Positions 26,501-34,740 are shown, counted from the stretch's first letter. The stretch is DNA of 64,000 bases from G963708235 sp963708235 (GCA_963708235.1 OY970200.1:2914001-2978000); one strand, 5' to 3'. Notes: generated by a model not told the origin, from the letters alone. Numbers and translations are program-made.

Positions 26501-28741
26501 CTCGATGGCGCCGCTGCCGGTGGCGTTGGAGAGGAAGAGCAGACCGTCGTGGTAGGCGGTGAACGCGGGCCCGGCGCCGGCGATCTTGATGGCGCCTTCG
26601 GCGACGAGGGTGACGGCCCCGGAGAAGCTGGAGCCGGTGAGCTGGATACCGCAGTCGGCGTAGTAGACGCCGGGGGGGAGCACCACCGGCTGGCGATCGT
26701 GCCATTTCCCGTTGTCACACGACGCCGACATGTCGTGATAGGCCGAACCCACCGTGGCCGCTACCGGTCCACCCGGCCGGTAGTCGGCGATGTCGTAGCG
26801 GATGGGGAAGTCCTCGACCGGCGCCAGTGCCGTTGGAGGCGCCGCCGACAGGTTGGCTCCGGCGTTGGTGAACTTCCCGGCGTAGGTGGACGGCCCGACG
26901 ATGGACTTGGCGGCGCCGGCGACCCGCAACTCGTTGTTGGAATGGACCCGACCCTCGATGAGCCCGCCGGCCCCGTACCAGTCCAGCGTCTTCGCCTTGG
27001 TCGTCGAGCCGGCCCACACCGCCACCGGCGACGCCACCGTATGTCCCTGGAGTCGGCTGGTAGCGGTCCCGCCGTCGTCGTCCTCGACGGTGACGACGAT
27101 GTCATAGCTTCCGGGGTCGTCGTAGATGTGGGTCCCGAAGAAGCTGCCCCACCCGGGGCCCTGTGCGGTCACCGGGACATCCTCGACCGTGCCGTCACCC
27201 CAGTCGACGGTGGCGACATGGGTGTCGATGTAGCCGGAGTCGACGAAGGAGGCATTGACCAGGGTGACCCCGCCGGCGACCCCGTTGCTCGGTTCCAGGG
27301 TGATCGCGGGTTCGGCGTTGGTCACCGTGACGGTGACCCGGTCGGTGGCGGTGAGCCCGAACCCGTTGGTGACCTCGAGTTCGAAGACGTAGGTGCCATC
27401 ATCGGCGACCTGGAACGACGGCGCCGGTCCGGTGGTGGTGGACAGGAAGATGGGGGGTCCGTCTGCGTCGATCACCGTCCACCGGTGGCTGAGCGGGGCG
27501 TCCCCGGTGCGGATCTGCGAGCAGGTTTCCACCGAGCCCGACCCGCCGGAATCGGTGCCGTGGGCGGTGACGCAGATCTCATGGACACCGTCGCTGAGCG
27601 GGGGAAGCGGGAACGAGTAATCCGTCAGCGCCGGGCCGTTGAGCGGCAGCGGCGGCGTGGTGGTGTCACTGATGTCGACAGGTGCGCCACCGTTGACGGT
27701 GACTTCGAGCCGGGTGAGCCTCGAGGTGATGATGTCGGGGAGGATGTCGGGGAGGTTGCCGACATCGGGGACATTGGTGCAGGTTCCTCCGGTACGGATG
27801 GCGATGTCCTGGAGCCGGGCTCCCGCCGACCCGGTCAGGCACGAGGCCCCGGCACCGATGGCGAACGCATGGAAGGTGGCGGGCACGGCGCATGGCAGCA
27901 CCGCATTCACCGAACCGCCGGAGACCCCGTCGGAGACGAACACGGCGATCCGGTTGGAGGCGACGCTCCCGGCGAGCAGGTTGCAGGCGTTGGTCGACGC
28001 CGCCGGGAAGCTGGTCCCGCCCGATGCCCGCAGCGTCCGCAACACCTGTTCCAGATCGAGAACACCGTTGCCGTCGGCGTCGGCGGCGGGGTGGATCAGG
28101 AACCGGGTGGCCGGCGTGGGGTCGAGGTCGCGGGTCTGGGCGCTGGCGGCGAAGGTCACCAGACCGATCTCGCCGACGGTCCCGGAGGCGATCACATCCT
28201 GGTGGAGTTCGAGGATGGCGGCGATCTCGCAGTCGATGATCCGGTTGGCGAGCCCGTCACCGTTCTGGTCGCCACCGCACCCGCCCGGGTCGTTGGCGCT
28301 TCCCGAGATATCGATCACGTAGGCGATGGCGGTTCCGGCGACGCCGGTGCCCTCACCGATCGAGGCGGTGCCGACGAGGCCGTCGGCACCGAACCCGGTG
28401 ATGGCGGCTTCGATCGAGGTACCTCCGGGGAGGTTGGTCGACCGTACCGACGGTTCGAGCAGCCCCGGGTTGGGATCAGAGGAACCCGACCCGTCGAGGG
28501 TGACGGTGGTCCCCTCGACCACGGTCTGGTTCGGGCCGGCGTCGGCGACCGGGGCCCGGATCCCGGTCGGTTCCGCCGGATCGGGATCCGTCGGTGACTG
28601 GAACACCCGTGACACCGCCGCCGCCGTGGGCGACGGCTGGGCCAGCGCATCCGCAGACGGGACGGCGACAACCAGCGCCACCAGAACGAAAAATGCGGCG
28701 CTCACGGCGCCACCGGACATAAGACGACGTCGCCCCACCAT
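20522..28741 (-). CDS. Giant Rhs polymorphic toxin with vWA/PKD/DUF11 stalk and GIY-YIG tip
   Basis: This 2739-residue secreted protein begins with a signal peptide (about 1-33, GAVSAAFFVLVALVVAVPSADA). In order: a PKD-like segment (about 65-95); a von Willebrand A domain with MIDAS DISGS (about 138-320); PKD-like repeats (to about 570); and a beta-rich region with a GLIEGRVHSNNELRVAG signature (about 575-800). DUF11/CARDB-type adhesive repeats follow (about 850-1510), then a Gly/Pro linker. The Rhs shell starts at about 1620 (FNDLTVQVAGQSITIQRTYD) with dozens of YD repeats to the core RVYDPTVGRFISEDP-like segment (about 2570). The C-terminal tip (about 2610-2739) carries GLYVFSEGGKSYVGRSNDVRRRILEHI, a GIY-YIG nuclease. 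Rhs shells encapsulate and release the toxic tip. The start has AGGGAGAGAG upstream. The frame is intact over 8.2 kb. Confidence 0.88.
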   Translation of the reverse strand: MVGRRRLMSGGAVSAAFFVLVALVVAVPSADALAQPSPTAAAVSRVFQSPTDPDPAEPTGIRAPVADAGPNQTVVEGTTVTLDGSGSSDPNPGLLEPSVRSTNLPGGTSIEAAITGFGADGLVGTASIGEGTGVAGTAIAYVIDISGSANDPGGCGGDQNGDGLANRIIDCEIAAILELHQDVIASGTVGEIGLVTFAASAQTRDLDPTPATRFLIHPAADADGNGVLDLEQVLRTLRASGGTSFPAASTNACNLLAGSVASNRIAVFVSDGVSGGSVNAVLPCAVPATFHAFAIGAGASCLTGSAGARLQDIAIRTGGTCTNVPDVGNLPDILPDIITSRLTRLEVTVNGGAPVDISDTTTPPLPLNGPALTDYSFPLPPLSDGVHEICVTAHGTDSGGSGSVETCSQIRTGDAPLSHRWTVIDADGPPIFLSTTTGPAPSFQVADDGTYVFELEVTNGFGLTATDRVTVTVTNAEPAITLEPSNGVAGGVTLVNASFVDSGYIDTHVATVDWGDGTVEDVPVTAQGPGWGSFFGTHIYDDPGSYDIVVTVEDDDGGTATSRLQGHTVASPVAVWAGSTTKAKTLDWYGAGGLIEGRVHSNNELRVAGAAKSIVGPSTYAGKFTNAGANLSAAPPTALAPVEDFPIRYDIADYRPGGPVAATVGSAYHDMSASCDNGKWHDRQPVVLPPGVYYADCGIQLTGSSFSGAVTLVAEGAIKIAGAGPAFTAYHDGLLFLSNATGSGAIELTGSHHSAGYFGVIYAERGDIKTTASTNRFHCGILGDRVIIAGASTRVSAGDCSPSTSAVAAAPLLVPSLAVDLAAVPADVLPGEPIDYTVTAGNDGALLVVPGVLGVENLGASAVSIRSYAYTLEYQSATTGEWTPFASAAESAPGHIPSPPLPDLGGIELVLRPNPRTGVTFPAGDDPVLDTSVQPSGFATWGAQALVDLDPETVALLLDPTRVSGIRNRVDFQLSPSSAQVRRLFEIGPDFIETLRTGGGDVTDVEITLTRPDGDPVILTPITNPGLASIAPGASVTAGTISHAPVPPVRGNGETDAAYLARLLASDGSSLVGSAFGRGRGGVGLVIAPLDTATTTAHLPAVSLAANGPGSAVAGERLDYSVTTINRGSVDATSVDFVASLDGDPVTPDPAVPNELASGQVVGSAISVDVDPGRPVGTLVNRNTVTWEDTAGNRYGPVEAQVTTTVGEPAALQATLRDSLLIDADDNGLVTPGDTIRYLADVRNAGDVPATAVEFHVTADPNSTLVPGSVTTTAGTVTGGNDPGAVEVAVTVGTVDGATGFAVQFDTVIDDPLADGVAALTVQGAVSADHPGGVLTDDPDVFGVADPTVTRIVVPKPVITTGLTVGLAVDADGSGTATAGDTVTYTVRLGNDGTAPATGVAVDIPVPVSATLVAGSVTGGGTVVSGNDPTDRNVTVGYGTLIPSTSETFAFRLRLDTPLVPGVTQLSTRSTVTSNEVAPVLSAPAVIALSHPGGGGDPGGGDPGGGGNGLPGPVAGDIEPADGSVIAVPTEITATLTPPPGETVVRWVVTQRRPGDPGSVEIASGTGPDVAATIDPTRLPNGHYVVAIRAESSGGGVTVTETTVIVEGDFKPGRFVTSFNDLTVQVAGQSITIQRTYDSFDKAVGDFGVGWSLDIADFRIATNGPLGRGGWSARTVQPGMIFSTLGYFTDRPHFVTVTWPNGFVETFDLTPANGSTFFPGLTSARFTGRPGATSILAAVDSSLFFGSDGNLRGGPFGIDGVYDPKQFRLTARGGTEYLIDRNLGLIEIRDLAGNTVRFGAGGIISSSGPDITFTRDTQGRIVRITDPAGGEIVYGYDAAGDLVRVTDQNDRFASFAYAPGHYLDEILGELGTPQLRVTYDADGRMDTVTDGAGNLVTLDADIDGRTETISGPDPRLTTVNRYDLDGNMRRTDRLFEGRTLTDTYEYDAAGRLTRVTDPAGNTSETTYSPRGDVLTVTETDGTAWETTYTSFGQPLVIERNGAVVASHSYDPDGFLESVTHADGTSTTYGYDQRGRPVTVTDRGGRTVTIGYDGNGFVNRLDDPRGVTRITNDAMGRTLTLLEATGALHRYGYDPVGNVTSFVDPVEGEWSFGYDSFDRIITERDPAGAERSFAYDGAGQLATLTDRTGVTTTVTYTPDGQVATRAATDGTSLSFAYDPLGRVTAAESAVAHIAYEWDDASNVTRERVTARGGSGLPATVFDRTATADGRPASITDPFGATTYLYDPAARLAGVTDTRVGSFGFGYDTQDRLTSLTRPNGANDIYQYAGDTLASQVTSNATGQIERTEFGYLPSGLPSTITDLDGPRTLTYDAVDRLLGVDHPAASPLVDEQYSYDDNGNRTAWTGHPAASVTYGDGNRLLSDADHLYQYDAEGRLIRRTARSGGAITTYNWNALNQLTRVTGPDGAVEYGYDAQGRVVVHTVDGEPSYQHWDGANLRLRFDAGGDLVARYVAGLGHGGILGIWDGTEATYPLTDSAATITALTDHEGEVTARYRYDAFGNAPPSNGPASNGPGIAARWHGLGADDSGLMTAWVRAYDPTVGRFISEDPIASANPYAYSFNNPVAYTDPTGLSPSAEYSALSKQSTKSAPALCAQGSMAATVFGEVGTMLTFAAAQSLASGPGLYVFSEGGKSYVGRSNDVRRRILEHIRRGKLRPGANIWVLKVSDAIFQHIDVAEQLLMRDCGGVSNLTNKINALNRKRRTDLYDLHGSLLDLLRRVG

Positions 28742-28848
28742 CGAGTGCTCTCTCCCTTTGCTACCCGTTGGCGAGGAACGTACCACGGAGCCGCACCTCC
28801 GACCAGAGCCGAAACGGGTGGCCGGTCGGAGGGCTCCGCACGGAGTCG

Positions 28849-30822
28849 TCAGACCGGGAGCGTCCCCTGGGCGGCGTCGGTGAACTGGGACTGATGGAGG
28901 GCGGCGTAGGCGCCGGCGGCGGCGATCAACTCGGTGTGGGTGCCCTGCTCGACGATCGAACCGTCCTCCATCACCAGGATCAGGTCGGCATCGCGGATCG
29001 TCGACAGCCGGTGGGCGATGACGAAGCTGGTCCGATCGGAACGGAGCGCCGCCATGGCGTGCTGGACCAGCACCTCGGTGCGGGTGTCCACCGAACTCGT
29101 CGCCTCGTCGAGGATCAGCAGATCGGGGTCGGCGAGGAAGGCCCTTGCGATGGTGATGAGCTGCTTCTCACCCGACGACACGTTGCTGGCCTCGTCGTCG
29201 ATCACGGTGTCGTATCCGTCGGGAAGCGCCCGGACGAACCGGTCGACAAAGGTGGCGGTCGCCGCCTCCAGGATCTCGTCCTCGTTGGCGTCGGGTCGGC
29301 CGTAGGCGATGTTGTCACGAATGGTCCCCCGGAACAGCCACGTGTCCTGGAGCACCATCCCGGTGCGACCGCGCAGATCGGCGCGGGGCATCTTGGCGAT
29401 ATCGACGGCGTCGAGCGTGATCCGACCCCCGTCGAGGTCATAGAACCGCATCACCAGGTTGACCAGCGTGGTCTTGCCGGCGCCGGTGGGTCCGACGATG
29501 GCCACGGTCTGCCCGGGTTCGACGGCGAGCGACAGGTCCTCGATCAGCGGTTGGTCCTCGTCGTACCGGAATGACACGTTCTCGAACACCACCCGGCCAT
29601 GCCGTTCGCCGTTGCCGGTGGTGACCACCTCGTCGGGGGTCTCCTCGTCGGCGTCGAGCAGTTCGAAGACCCGTTCCGCCGACGCCACCCCGGACTGGAG
29701 CAGGTTGACCATCGACGCCACCTGGGTCACCGGGTGGGTGAACTGGCGGGAGTACTGGATGAAGGCCTGGACGTTGCCCAGCGACATGGTGCCACTGGCG
29801 ACCCGCAGCCCGCCCAGCACGGCGATCACCACATAGTTGAGGTTGCCGATGAACATCATGATCGGCATGATCAGACCCGAGAGGAACTGCGCCTTGAAGC
29901 TAGCGGCGTACAGCTCCTCGTTCTCGACCTGGAAGGCCTCCTCGACCTCCGTCTTCCGACCGAACACCTTGACCAGGGCGTGCCCGGTGTAGGCCTCCTC
30001 CACCTGGGCGTTGAGAGTCCCGGTGCGCCGCCACTGACCGACGAACTGGACCTGGGAACGGCGCATCACCCGGCCGGCGATGAACATCGCCAGCGGGACG
30101 GTGAGCACCGCAACCAGCGCCAGTGTCGGTGAGATGGCGATCATGATGATCAGGACGAACACCACCGTGAGCAGCGAGGTGAGCGCCTGGCTCATCGTCT
30201 GCTGCAACGTCTGCGACACGTTGTCGATGTCGTTGGTCACCCGGGACAGCAACTCGCCGCGGGGCTGGCGGTCGAAGTAGCGCAGGGGTAGACGGTTCAG
30301 CTTGTCCTCGACATCGGACCGCATCCGCATCACGGTGCGCTGTACCGCATCGTTGAGAACGTAGCCCTGGACGAACCCGACCAGCGCCGAAATCGCATAG
30401 ATGGCGAGCACCACGAGCAGTACCCGTCCCACGGCTCCGAAGTCGACCCCCTGGCCGGGGATCACGTCAACACCGGTGAGCAGATCGGCAACCTGGTCGT
30501 CACCGGAGGCCCGGGCGGCGGCAATCGCCTGTTCCTTGGTCATCCCGGCGGGCAGACCGCGACCGAGCGAGCCGGCGAAGATGAGGTCGGTCGCCTTGCC
30601 CAGGATCCACGGCCCGATCGCCGACAGCCCCACGCTGACCAGGCCGAAGACGAGCACCACCCACAACCGCACCCGTTGCGGACCGAGTCGGCGCAGCATC
30701 CGCCGCGCCGACGCCCGAAAGTCGGAGGGCTTCTGACCGACGATCCCCGCACCCATGTGCCCCCCGGGACCGCGAGGTGCCTGGACCCGTTCGGTGGCCT
30801 TCATCGTGGCCGGCTGGCTCAT
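28849..30822 (-). CDS. ABC exporter half-transporter (subunit 2)
   Basis: This is a 657-residue type-I ABC exporter half. Six transmembrane helices (about 55-370) are followed by an ATPase domain: Walker A VGPTGAGKTT, Q-loop VLQDTWLFRGTI, signature VSSGEKQLITIARA, Walker B LLILDEATSSVD and H-loop AHRLST. The signature departs from LSGGQ (SSGEK), as is common in one subunit of heterodimeric exporters such as the YheH/LmrD type. An inserted loop of about 40 residues after the first helix pair (about 90-125) is typical of this subunit. The start overlaps the stop of the other half-transporter (ATGA). The operon is controlled by a TetR gene, which suggests multidrug efflux. The substrate is unknown. 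Confidence 0.87.
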   Translation of the reverse strand: MSQPATMKATERVQAPRGPGGHMGAGIVGQKPSDFRASARRMLRRLGPQRVRLWVVLVFGLVSVGLSAIGPWILGKATDLIFAGSLGRGLPAGMTKEQAIAAARASGDDQVADLLTGVDVIPGQGVDFGAVGRVLLVVLAIYAISALVGFVQGYVLNDAVQRTVMRMRSDVEDKLNRLPLRYFDRQPRGELLSRVTNDIDNVSQTLQQTMSQALTSLLTVVFVLIIMIAISPTLALVAVLTVPLAMFIAGRVMRRSQVQFVGQWRRTGTLNAQVEEAYTGHALVKVFGRKTEVEEAFQVENEELYAASFKAQFLSGLIMPIMMFIGNLNYVVIAVLGGLRVASGTMSLGNVQAFIQYSRQFTHPVTQVASMVNLLQSGVASAERVFELLDADEETPDEVVTTGNGERHGRVVFENVSFRYDEDQPLIEDLSLAVEPGQTVAIVGPTGAGKTTLVNLVMRFYDLDGGRITLDAVDIAKMPRADLRGRTGMVLQDTWLFRGTIRDNIAYGRPDANEDEILEAATATFVDRFVRALPDGYDTVIDDEASNVSSGEKQLITIARAFLADPDLLILDEATSSVDTRTEVLVQHAMAALRSDRTSFVIAHRLSTIRDADLILVMEDGSIVEQGTHTELIAAAGAYAALHQSQFTDAAQGTLPV

Positions 30823-32553
30823 GACGCCACCTCCGCCGTCGCCTGGGAGGCGACGATCTCGGCGTAGGTGGGCGAACCGGTCAGCAGCTCCTCGTGGGTA
30901 CCGAGCCCGACCACGACACCACCTTCGAGGACCACGATCCGGTCGGCGTGGATGATCGACGAGACCCGCTGGGCGACGACAACCACGGTGGCCTCGGCGG
31001 TGACCCGTCGCAACGCCCGGCGGAGCCGGGCCTCAGTGGTCAGGTCGAGCGCCGAGAACGAGTCGTCGAACAGGTAGACGTCGGGTCGGCGGATCAGGGC
31101 GCGGGCGATGGCGAGCCGCTGGCGTTGCCCCCCGGAGACGTTGGTACCGCCCTGGGCGATCGGTGTGTCGAGACCTTCAGGCATGGCGCTGACGAAGTCA
31201 CGCGCCTGGGCGACGTCGAGTGCCGTCCACATCTCCTCCTCGGTGGCGTCGGACTTGCCGTGACGGAGGTTGTCGGCGACGGTCCCGGTGAAAAGATACG
31301 GGTTCTGCGGGACCAGACCGATCCGGCTCCACAACGTGTCGGGATCGAGCTGACGCACATCGACGCCGTCGACGAGCACGGCGCCGGTGGTGACGTCGAT
31401 CAGCCTCGGGATCAGGCTGATCAGCGTGGTCTTCCCGGCCCCGGTGGAACCGATGATGGCAGTGGTCTGGCCGGGGAGGGCGGTGAAGCTGACATCGCTG
31501 AGCACCGGATGTTCGGCTCCCGGGTAGCTGAACCCGACCCCCCGCAGCTCGAGCTTCTCCGTGCCGGTTCAAGGTGGTGATCCCGGCGGCGGGTGGCGTC
31601 ACCGAGGACTCGGTGTCGAGGACCTCGGCGATCCGGTCGGCGGAAACCGAGGCACGCGGCACCATCACCAGCATGAAGGTCGCCATCATCACCGACATCA
31701 GGATCTGCACCAGGTAGGCGATGAAGGCGGTGAGCGCACCGATCTCCATGTCGCCGGCGTCGACCCGGATCGCCCCGAACCACAACACGGCGATCGAGGA
31801 GACGTTGAGGACCAGCACCACCACCGGGAACATGGCGGCCATCCACCGCCCCACGGTCACCGAGACGTCGGTGAGTTCGTCATTGGCACGTCGGAACCGT
31901 GCGGTCTCGTAGGGCTCGCGGACGAACGAGCGGAGCACCCGGATCCCGGTGATCTGTTCGCGGAGCACCCGGTTGAGGGTGTCGATGCGCTCCTGCATCA
32001 CCCGGTAGGACGGGACCATCCGCGAGATGATGAAACCGATGGCGAGACCGAGCACGGGAACCGCCACCGCCACCAGCCAGGAGAGCCCGACATCCTGGCG
32101 GATCGCCATGATGACGCCGCCCACCATCATGATCGGCGCCGACACCATCATGGTGAACAGCATCAGCACCAGCATCTGGATCTGCTGGACGTCGTTGGTG
32201 GTGCGGGTGATCAGCGACGGGGCGCCGAAACCGTTGACCTCGCGGCTGGAGAACCCGAGGACCCGTCCGAACACCGACGAGCGGAGGTCACGGCCGAAGG
32301 CCATGGCGGTGCGGGCCCCGAAATACACGGCGGTCACCGAACCGGCGACCTGGAGCAGCGAGACCCCGAGCATCACGGCGCCGAGGCGGAGGATGTATCC
32401 GGTGTCGCCCTGGACCACGCCGTTGTCGATGATGTCGGCGTTGAGCATCGGCAGGTACAGCGAGGCGATGGTGGCGGCGAGCTGCAACCCGACGATCAGG
32501 GCGATCCAACCCTTGTAGGGCGCGAGGAACCGGCGGGTGAGACGGACCAGCAT
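30819..32553 (-). pseudogene. ABC exporter half-transporter (subunit 1), single frameshift
   Basis: This is the partner half-transporter, about 577 residues if repaired. The upstream frame from ATG 32553 encodes the membrane domain (MLVRLTRRFLAPYKGW; six helices; REQITGIRVLRSFVREPYE) as far as AEVLDTESSVTPPAAG. Between about 31555 and 31571 the sense changes frame. It then continues EKLELRGVGFSYPGAEHPVLSDVSF with Walker A GSTGAGKTT, signature NVSGGQRQRLAIARAL and LFDDSFSALD. The Walker B ends in Asp-Asp rather than the catalytic Asp-Glu, the usual sign of the degenerate site in heterodimers. Both halves are otherwise conserved, so the break is either a base-call error or recent. Confidence 0.8.
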
Positions 32554-33167
32554 CAGTGTTCCTGTTCGATCTGGCCCGCTGAGATGAGGCCGTTGAGCAT
32601 GAGGTCGATCCCCTCGTCCATGGTGGGACGTTGCGGTGCAGGGAGGATCGGGAAGCTGGCGGCGAAGACGAGACCGCGCAGCATCACCGCCGCCCTGGCA
32701 GGTTCGACCCGGAGTTGGTTGTGGTGCCGTTCGAAGAGATCGGTGATGGCGTCCATGACCGACCGGTGGGCGGCGACCACGAACTCGGGCGGATCGTGAC
32801 TGTCGTGGTCGCCGGTGTGGAGCGTGCGGAGCACTCCCGTTAGCGCCATCATCCGCTCGACGCGAAGCTGCAGGGCGGCGGCGGCAGTGCGGATCTGGAC
32901 CTCGATGGGAGAGTCGGGATCGACGGCGCCGAGCGCCCGGTGAAACGGCGCCGGGTCGACGCTGGCCTTCACCACCTCGTTGATCAGGGCGCACTTGTCG
33001 GGGAAGACCCGGAAGATCGTGCCTTCGGCGACCCCGGCCGCTTCGGCCATCTGGCGGGTGGTGACGGAGGCGCCGTGCTCGACGAGCAGCGGCGTCACGG
33101 CCTCGATGATCGCCCGGCGGCGATCATCGGGCGCCATCGGCGCAGCTCGCTTGGATGTGGGAACCAT
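32553..33167 (-). CDS. TetR-family repressor of the ABC exporter operon
   Basis: This is a 204-residue TetR-type regulator. The N-terminal helix-turn-helix spans about residues 15-62 (RRRAIIEAVTPLLVEHGASVTTRQMAEAAGVAEGTIFRVFPDKCALI), followed by an all-helical ligand-binding and dimer domain. Its stop overlaps the start of the ABC subunit by one base (TGATG), so regulator and transporter are one transcript. A perfect 20-bp palindrome between the -10 and -35 elements upstream is the evident operator. Autorepression relieved by an exported drug-like compound is therefore likely. The inducer is unknown. Confidence 0.88.
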   Translation of the reverse strand: MVPTSKRAAPMAPDDRRRAIIEAVTPLLVEHGASVTTRQMAEAAGVAEGTIFRVFPDKCALINEVVKASVDPAPFHRALGAVDPDSPIEVQIRTAAAALQLRVERMMALTGVLRTLHTGDHDSHDPPEFVVAAHRSVMDAITDLFERHHNQLRVEPARAAVMLRGLVFAASFPILPAPQRPTMDEGIDLMLNGLISAGQIEQEH

Positions 33168-33173
33168 CCCGCC

Positions 33174-33201
33174 ATCATAGTGAGTGAGCGCTCACTCACA
33201 A
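33174..33201 (-). promoter_or_regulatory. TetR operator within the promoter
   Basis: The 20-bp perfect palindrome GTGAGTGAGCGCTCACTCAC (33180-33199) lies between a minus-strand -10 TATGAT (33174-33179) and a -35-like TTGTGA (33196-33201), with a 16-bp spacer. The TetR start codon is seven bases further on. Bound repressor would block the promoter directly. TGAGTGA half-sites are typical of TetR regulators. Confidence 0.8.
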
Positions 33202-33450
33202 GCCGTGGAATCCCCGATCACCCGTCGGAAAGGGTCCTGTGAAGGGAAGTCGTCGAACAGCGGCCAAGTGAATGCGGTGCCGCCGTGCGCCGGACTGGAG
33301 ATCATTCCCTTGTGGATCAGGCTCGATCGCCGGGGAACAACGCTCTCGACCCGCACACCCAGCCGTCGAAGAGGACCGCGTTGATGGATCTTGTCCCGCC
33401 TCACTGATCTTGTGCACGCCACCGACAAGATGGTTCCCCCTGGGTGGGCG

Positions 33451-34155
33451 TCAGGGTCCGTCGGGTGCGGCTCTGAGCACATAGCCGAAGCCACGCACGG
33501 TCTGGACCAGATTGCCACCGGGGTCCCCGATCTTCTTGCGGACGTAGGAGATATAGGTCTCGACGATGGAGTCGTTGCCGTCGAAGTCGTATTCCCAGAC
33601 GTGATTGACGATCTGGTCCTTCGACATGACCCGCCCCTGGTTGAGGAGCAGGAAGCGGAGCAGACGGAACTCCGTCGGGGACAGTTCGATCTGGCGATCT
33701 CCCCGCAACACCCGGTGGGCGTCCTCGTCGAGAACCAGATCTCCGGCGACCAGCTTCGCCGATTTGGCGGTGCCACCGTTACGTCGCAGCAGCGCCTGGA
33801 TCCGCAGACCGAGTTCCTCGATGCTGAACGGCTTGGTGAGGTAGTCGTCGCCGCCCTGGTGGAAGCCGGCTCGCAGGTCGTCGATGTCGTCGCGGGCCGA
33901 CAAGAAGATGACAGGCATGTCGAAGCCGTCACGGCGTAGCCGGCGACACACCTCGAACCCGTCGAGATCCGGCATGCTGACATCGAGCACCACCAGGTCG
34001 GGCCGGTTGGCCTTCACCGAACGCAACGCATCGAACCCGTCGGCGGCGGTGGTTGCGCTGAATCCGGCGAAGCTGAGTGAGCTGGCGACGATCTCGCGGA
34101 TCGCTTCATCGTCGTCGACCACCAGGATGGAGGATGGGGGGAGGGGCATCTCCAT
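33451..34155 (-). CDS. OmpR/PhoB-family response regulator, no adjacent kinase
   Basis: This is a 234-residue response regulator. The receiver domain (about 8-122) has the acidic pocket DDD at 14-16, the phosphoacceptor Asp58 in LVVLDVSMPD, a Ser in FLSAR and the conserved Lys in LTKPF. The OmpR-type winged helix (about 135-232) has LSPTEFRLLRFLLLNQGRVMSKDQI and the ETYISYVRKKIG recognition helix, then TVRGFGYVLR. No complete histidine kinase gene follows or precedes it, though such genes are normally adjacent. The target genes are unknown. Confidence 0.87.
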   Translation of the reverse strand: MEMPLPPSSILVVDDDEAIREIVASSLSFAGFSATTAADGFDALRSVKANRPDLVVLDVSMPDLDGFEVCRRLRRDGFDMPVIFLSARDDIDDLRAGFHQGGDDYLTKPFSIEELGLRIQALLRRNGGTAKSAKLVAGDLVLDEDAHRVLRGDRQIELSPTEFRLLRFLLLNQGRVMSKDQIVNHVWEYDFDGNDSIVETYISYVRKKIGDPGGNLVQTVRGFGYVLRAAPDGP

Positions 34156-34340
34156 ACCCTCAATCTACGCCGCGGTATGGCGGTTCCCGCCCGCTTCGCC
34201 GGAAACGGGCCGACCGGCCCAACAGAACCGAGAGTCTCGAAGGGCGGCTCCCGCCGCCTGCAGGGCCGGTTCTTCAGGTTCTCAGGAAACTCCCAGGGAA
34301 CACTCAGCAGTCTCCGATGCAGGTATCGGATACTCGAGAC

Positions 34341-34721
34341 ATGACCAGGACACCCGTGCTTCCCGAACTCACCAGCGCACCCACCTCGCATCTCGGGATG
34401 GGGATCGGGTCCGGGGTCACGAACTCTGGCGGCTCCACGTCAGGCCCACTCGGCGGCTCCAACCTCAACCGGGCCCGACACACGGCGGCTCCAACGCCAC
34501 AACCAACCGGCGGCTCCACGTCAGGCCCACTCGGCGGCTCCAACCTCAACCGGGCCCGACACACGGCGGCTCCAACGCCACAACCAACCGGCGGCTCCAC
34601 GTCAGGCCCACTCGGCGGCTCCAACCTCAACCGGGCCCGACACACGGCGGCTCCAACGCCACAACCAACCGGCGGCTCCACGTCAGGCCCACTCGGCGGC
34701 TCCAACCTCGACCGGGCCTGA
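34341..34721 (+). CDS. Doubtful repeat-encoded protein (27-residue repeats)
   Basis: An ATG at 34341 opens a 126-residue frame (MTRTPVLPELTSAPTSHLGM...) that runs through the 81-bp tandem repeats. Because 81 is a multiple of three, it reads 27-residue copies (starting GGSTSGPLGGSNLNRARHT). The repeats keep other frames open too, including one on the minus strand, and the ribosome-binding site is weak. The open frame alone is therefore poor evidence for a gene. Confidence 0.2.
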   Translation: MTRTPVLPELTSAPTSHLGMGIGSGVTNSGGSTSGPLGGSNLNRARHTAAPTPQPTGGSTSGPLGGSNLNRARHTAAPTPQPTGGSTSGPLGGSNLNRARHTAAPTPQPTGGSTSGPLGGSNLDRA

Positions 34722-34735
34722 CAGACGGCGGCTCC
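34428..34735. repeat. 81-bp tandem repeat, about 3.8 copies
   Basis: The copies begin at 34428, 34509, 34590 and 34671 (the last is shorter). The first three are essentially identical; the last has a few changes (CCTCGACC for CCTCAACC, CCTGACAG for CCCGACAC). Each unit contains the decamer GGCGGCTCCA three times, followed by different 14-22 base stretches, so the unit itself is a composite of three sub-repeats of 24, 32 and 25 bp. A further GGCGGCTCCA lies just after the array. Confidence 0.92.
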
Positions 34736-34740
34736 ATGCA

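Noticed and set aside
34428..34735. Possible CRISPR array
   Set aside because: The repeats are 81 bp with no unique spacers; the GGCGGCTCCA decamers have recurring, not unique, intervening sequence, and no cas genes are present.
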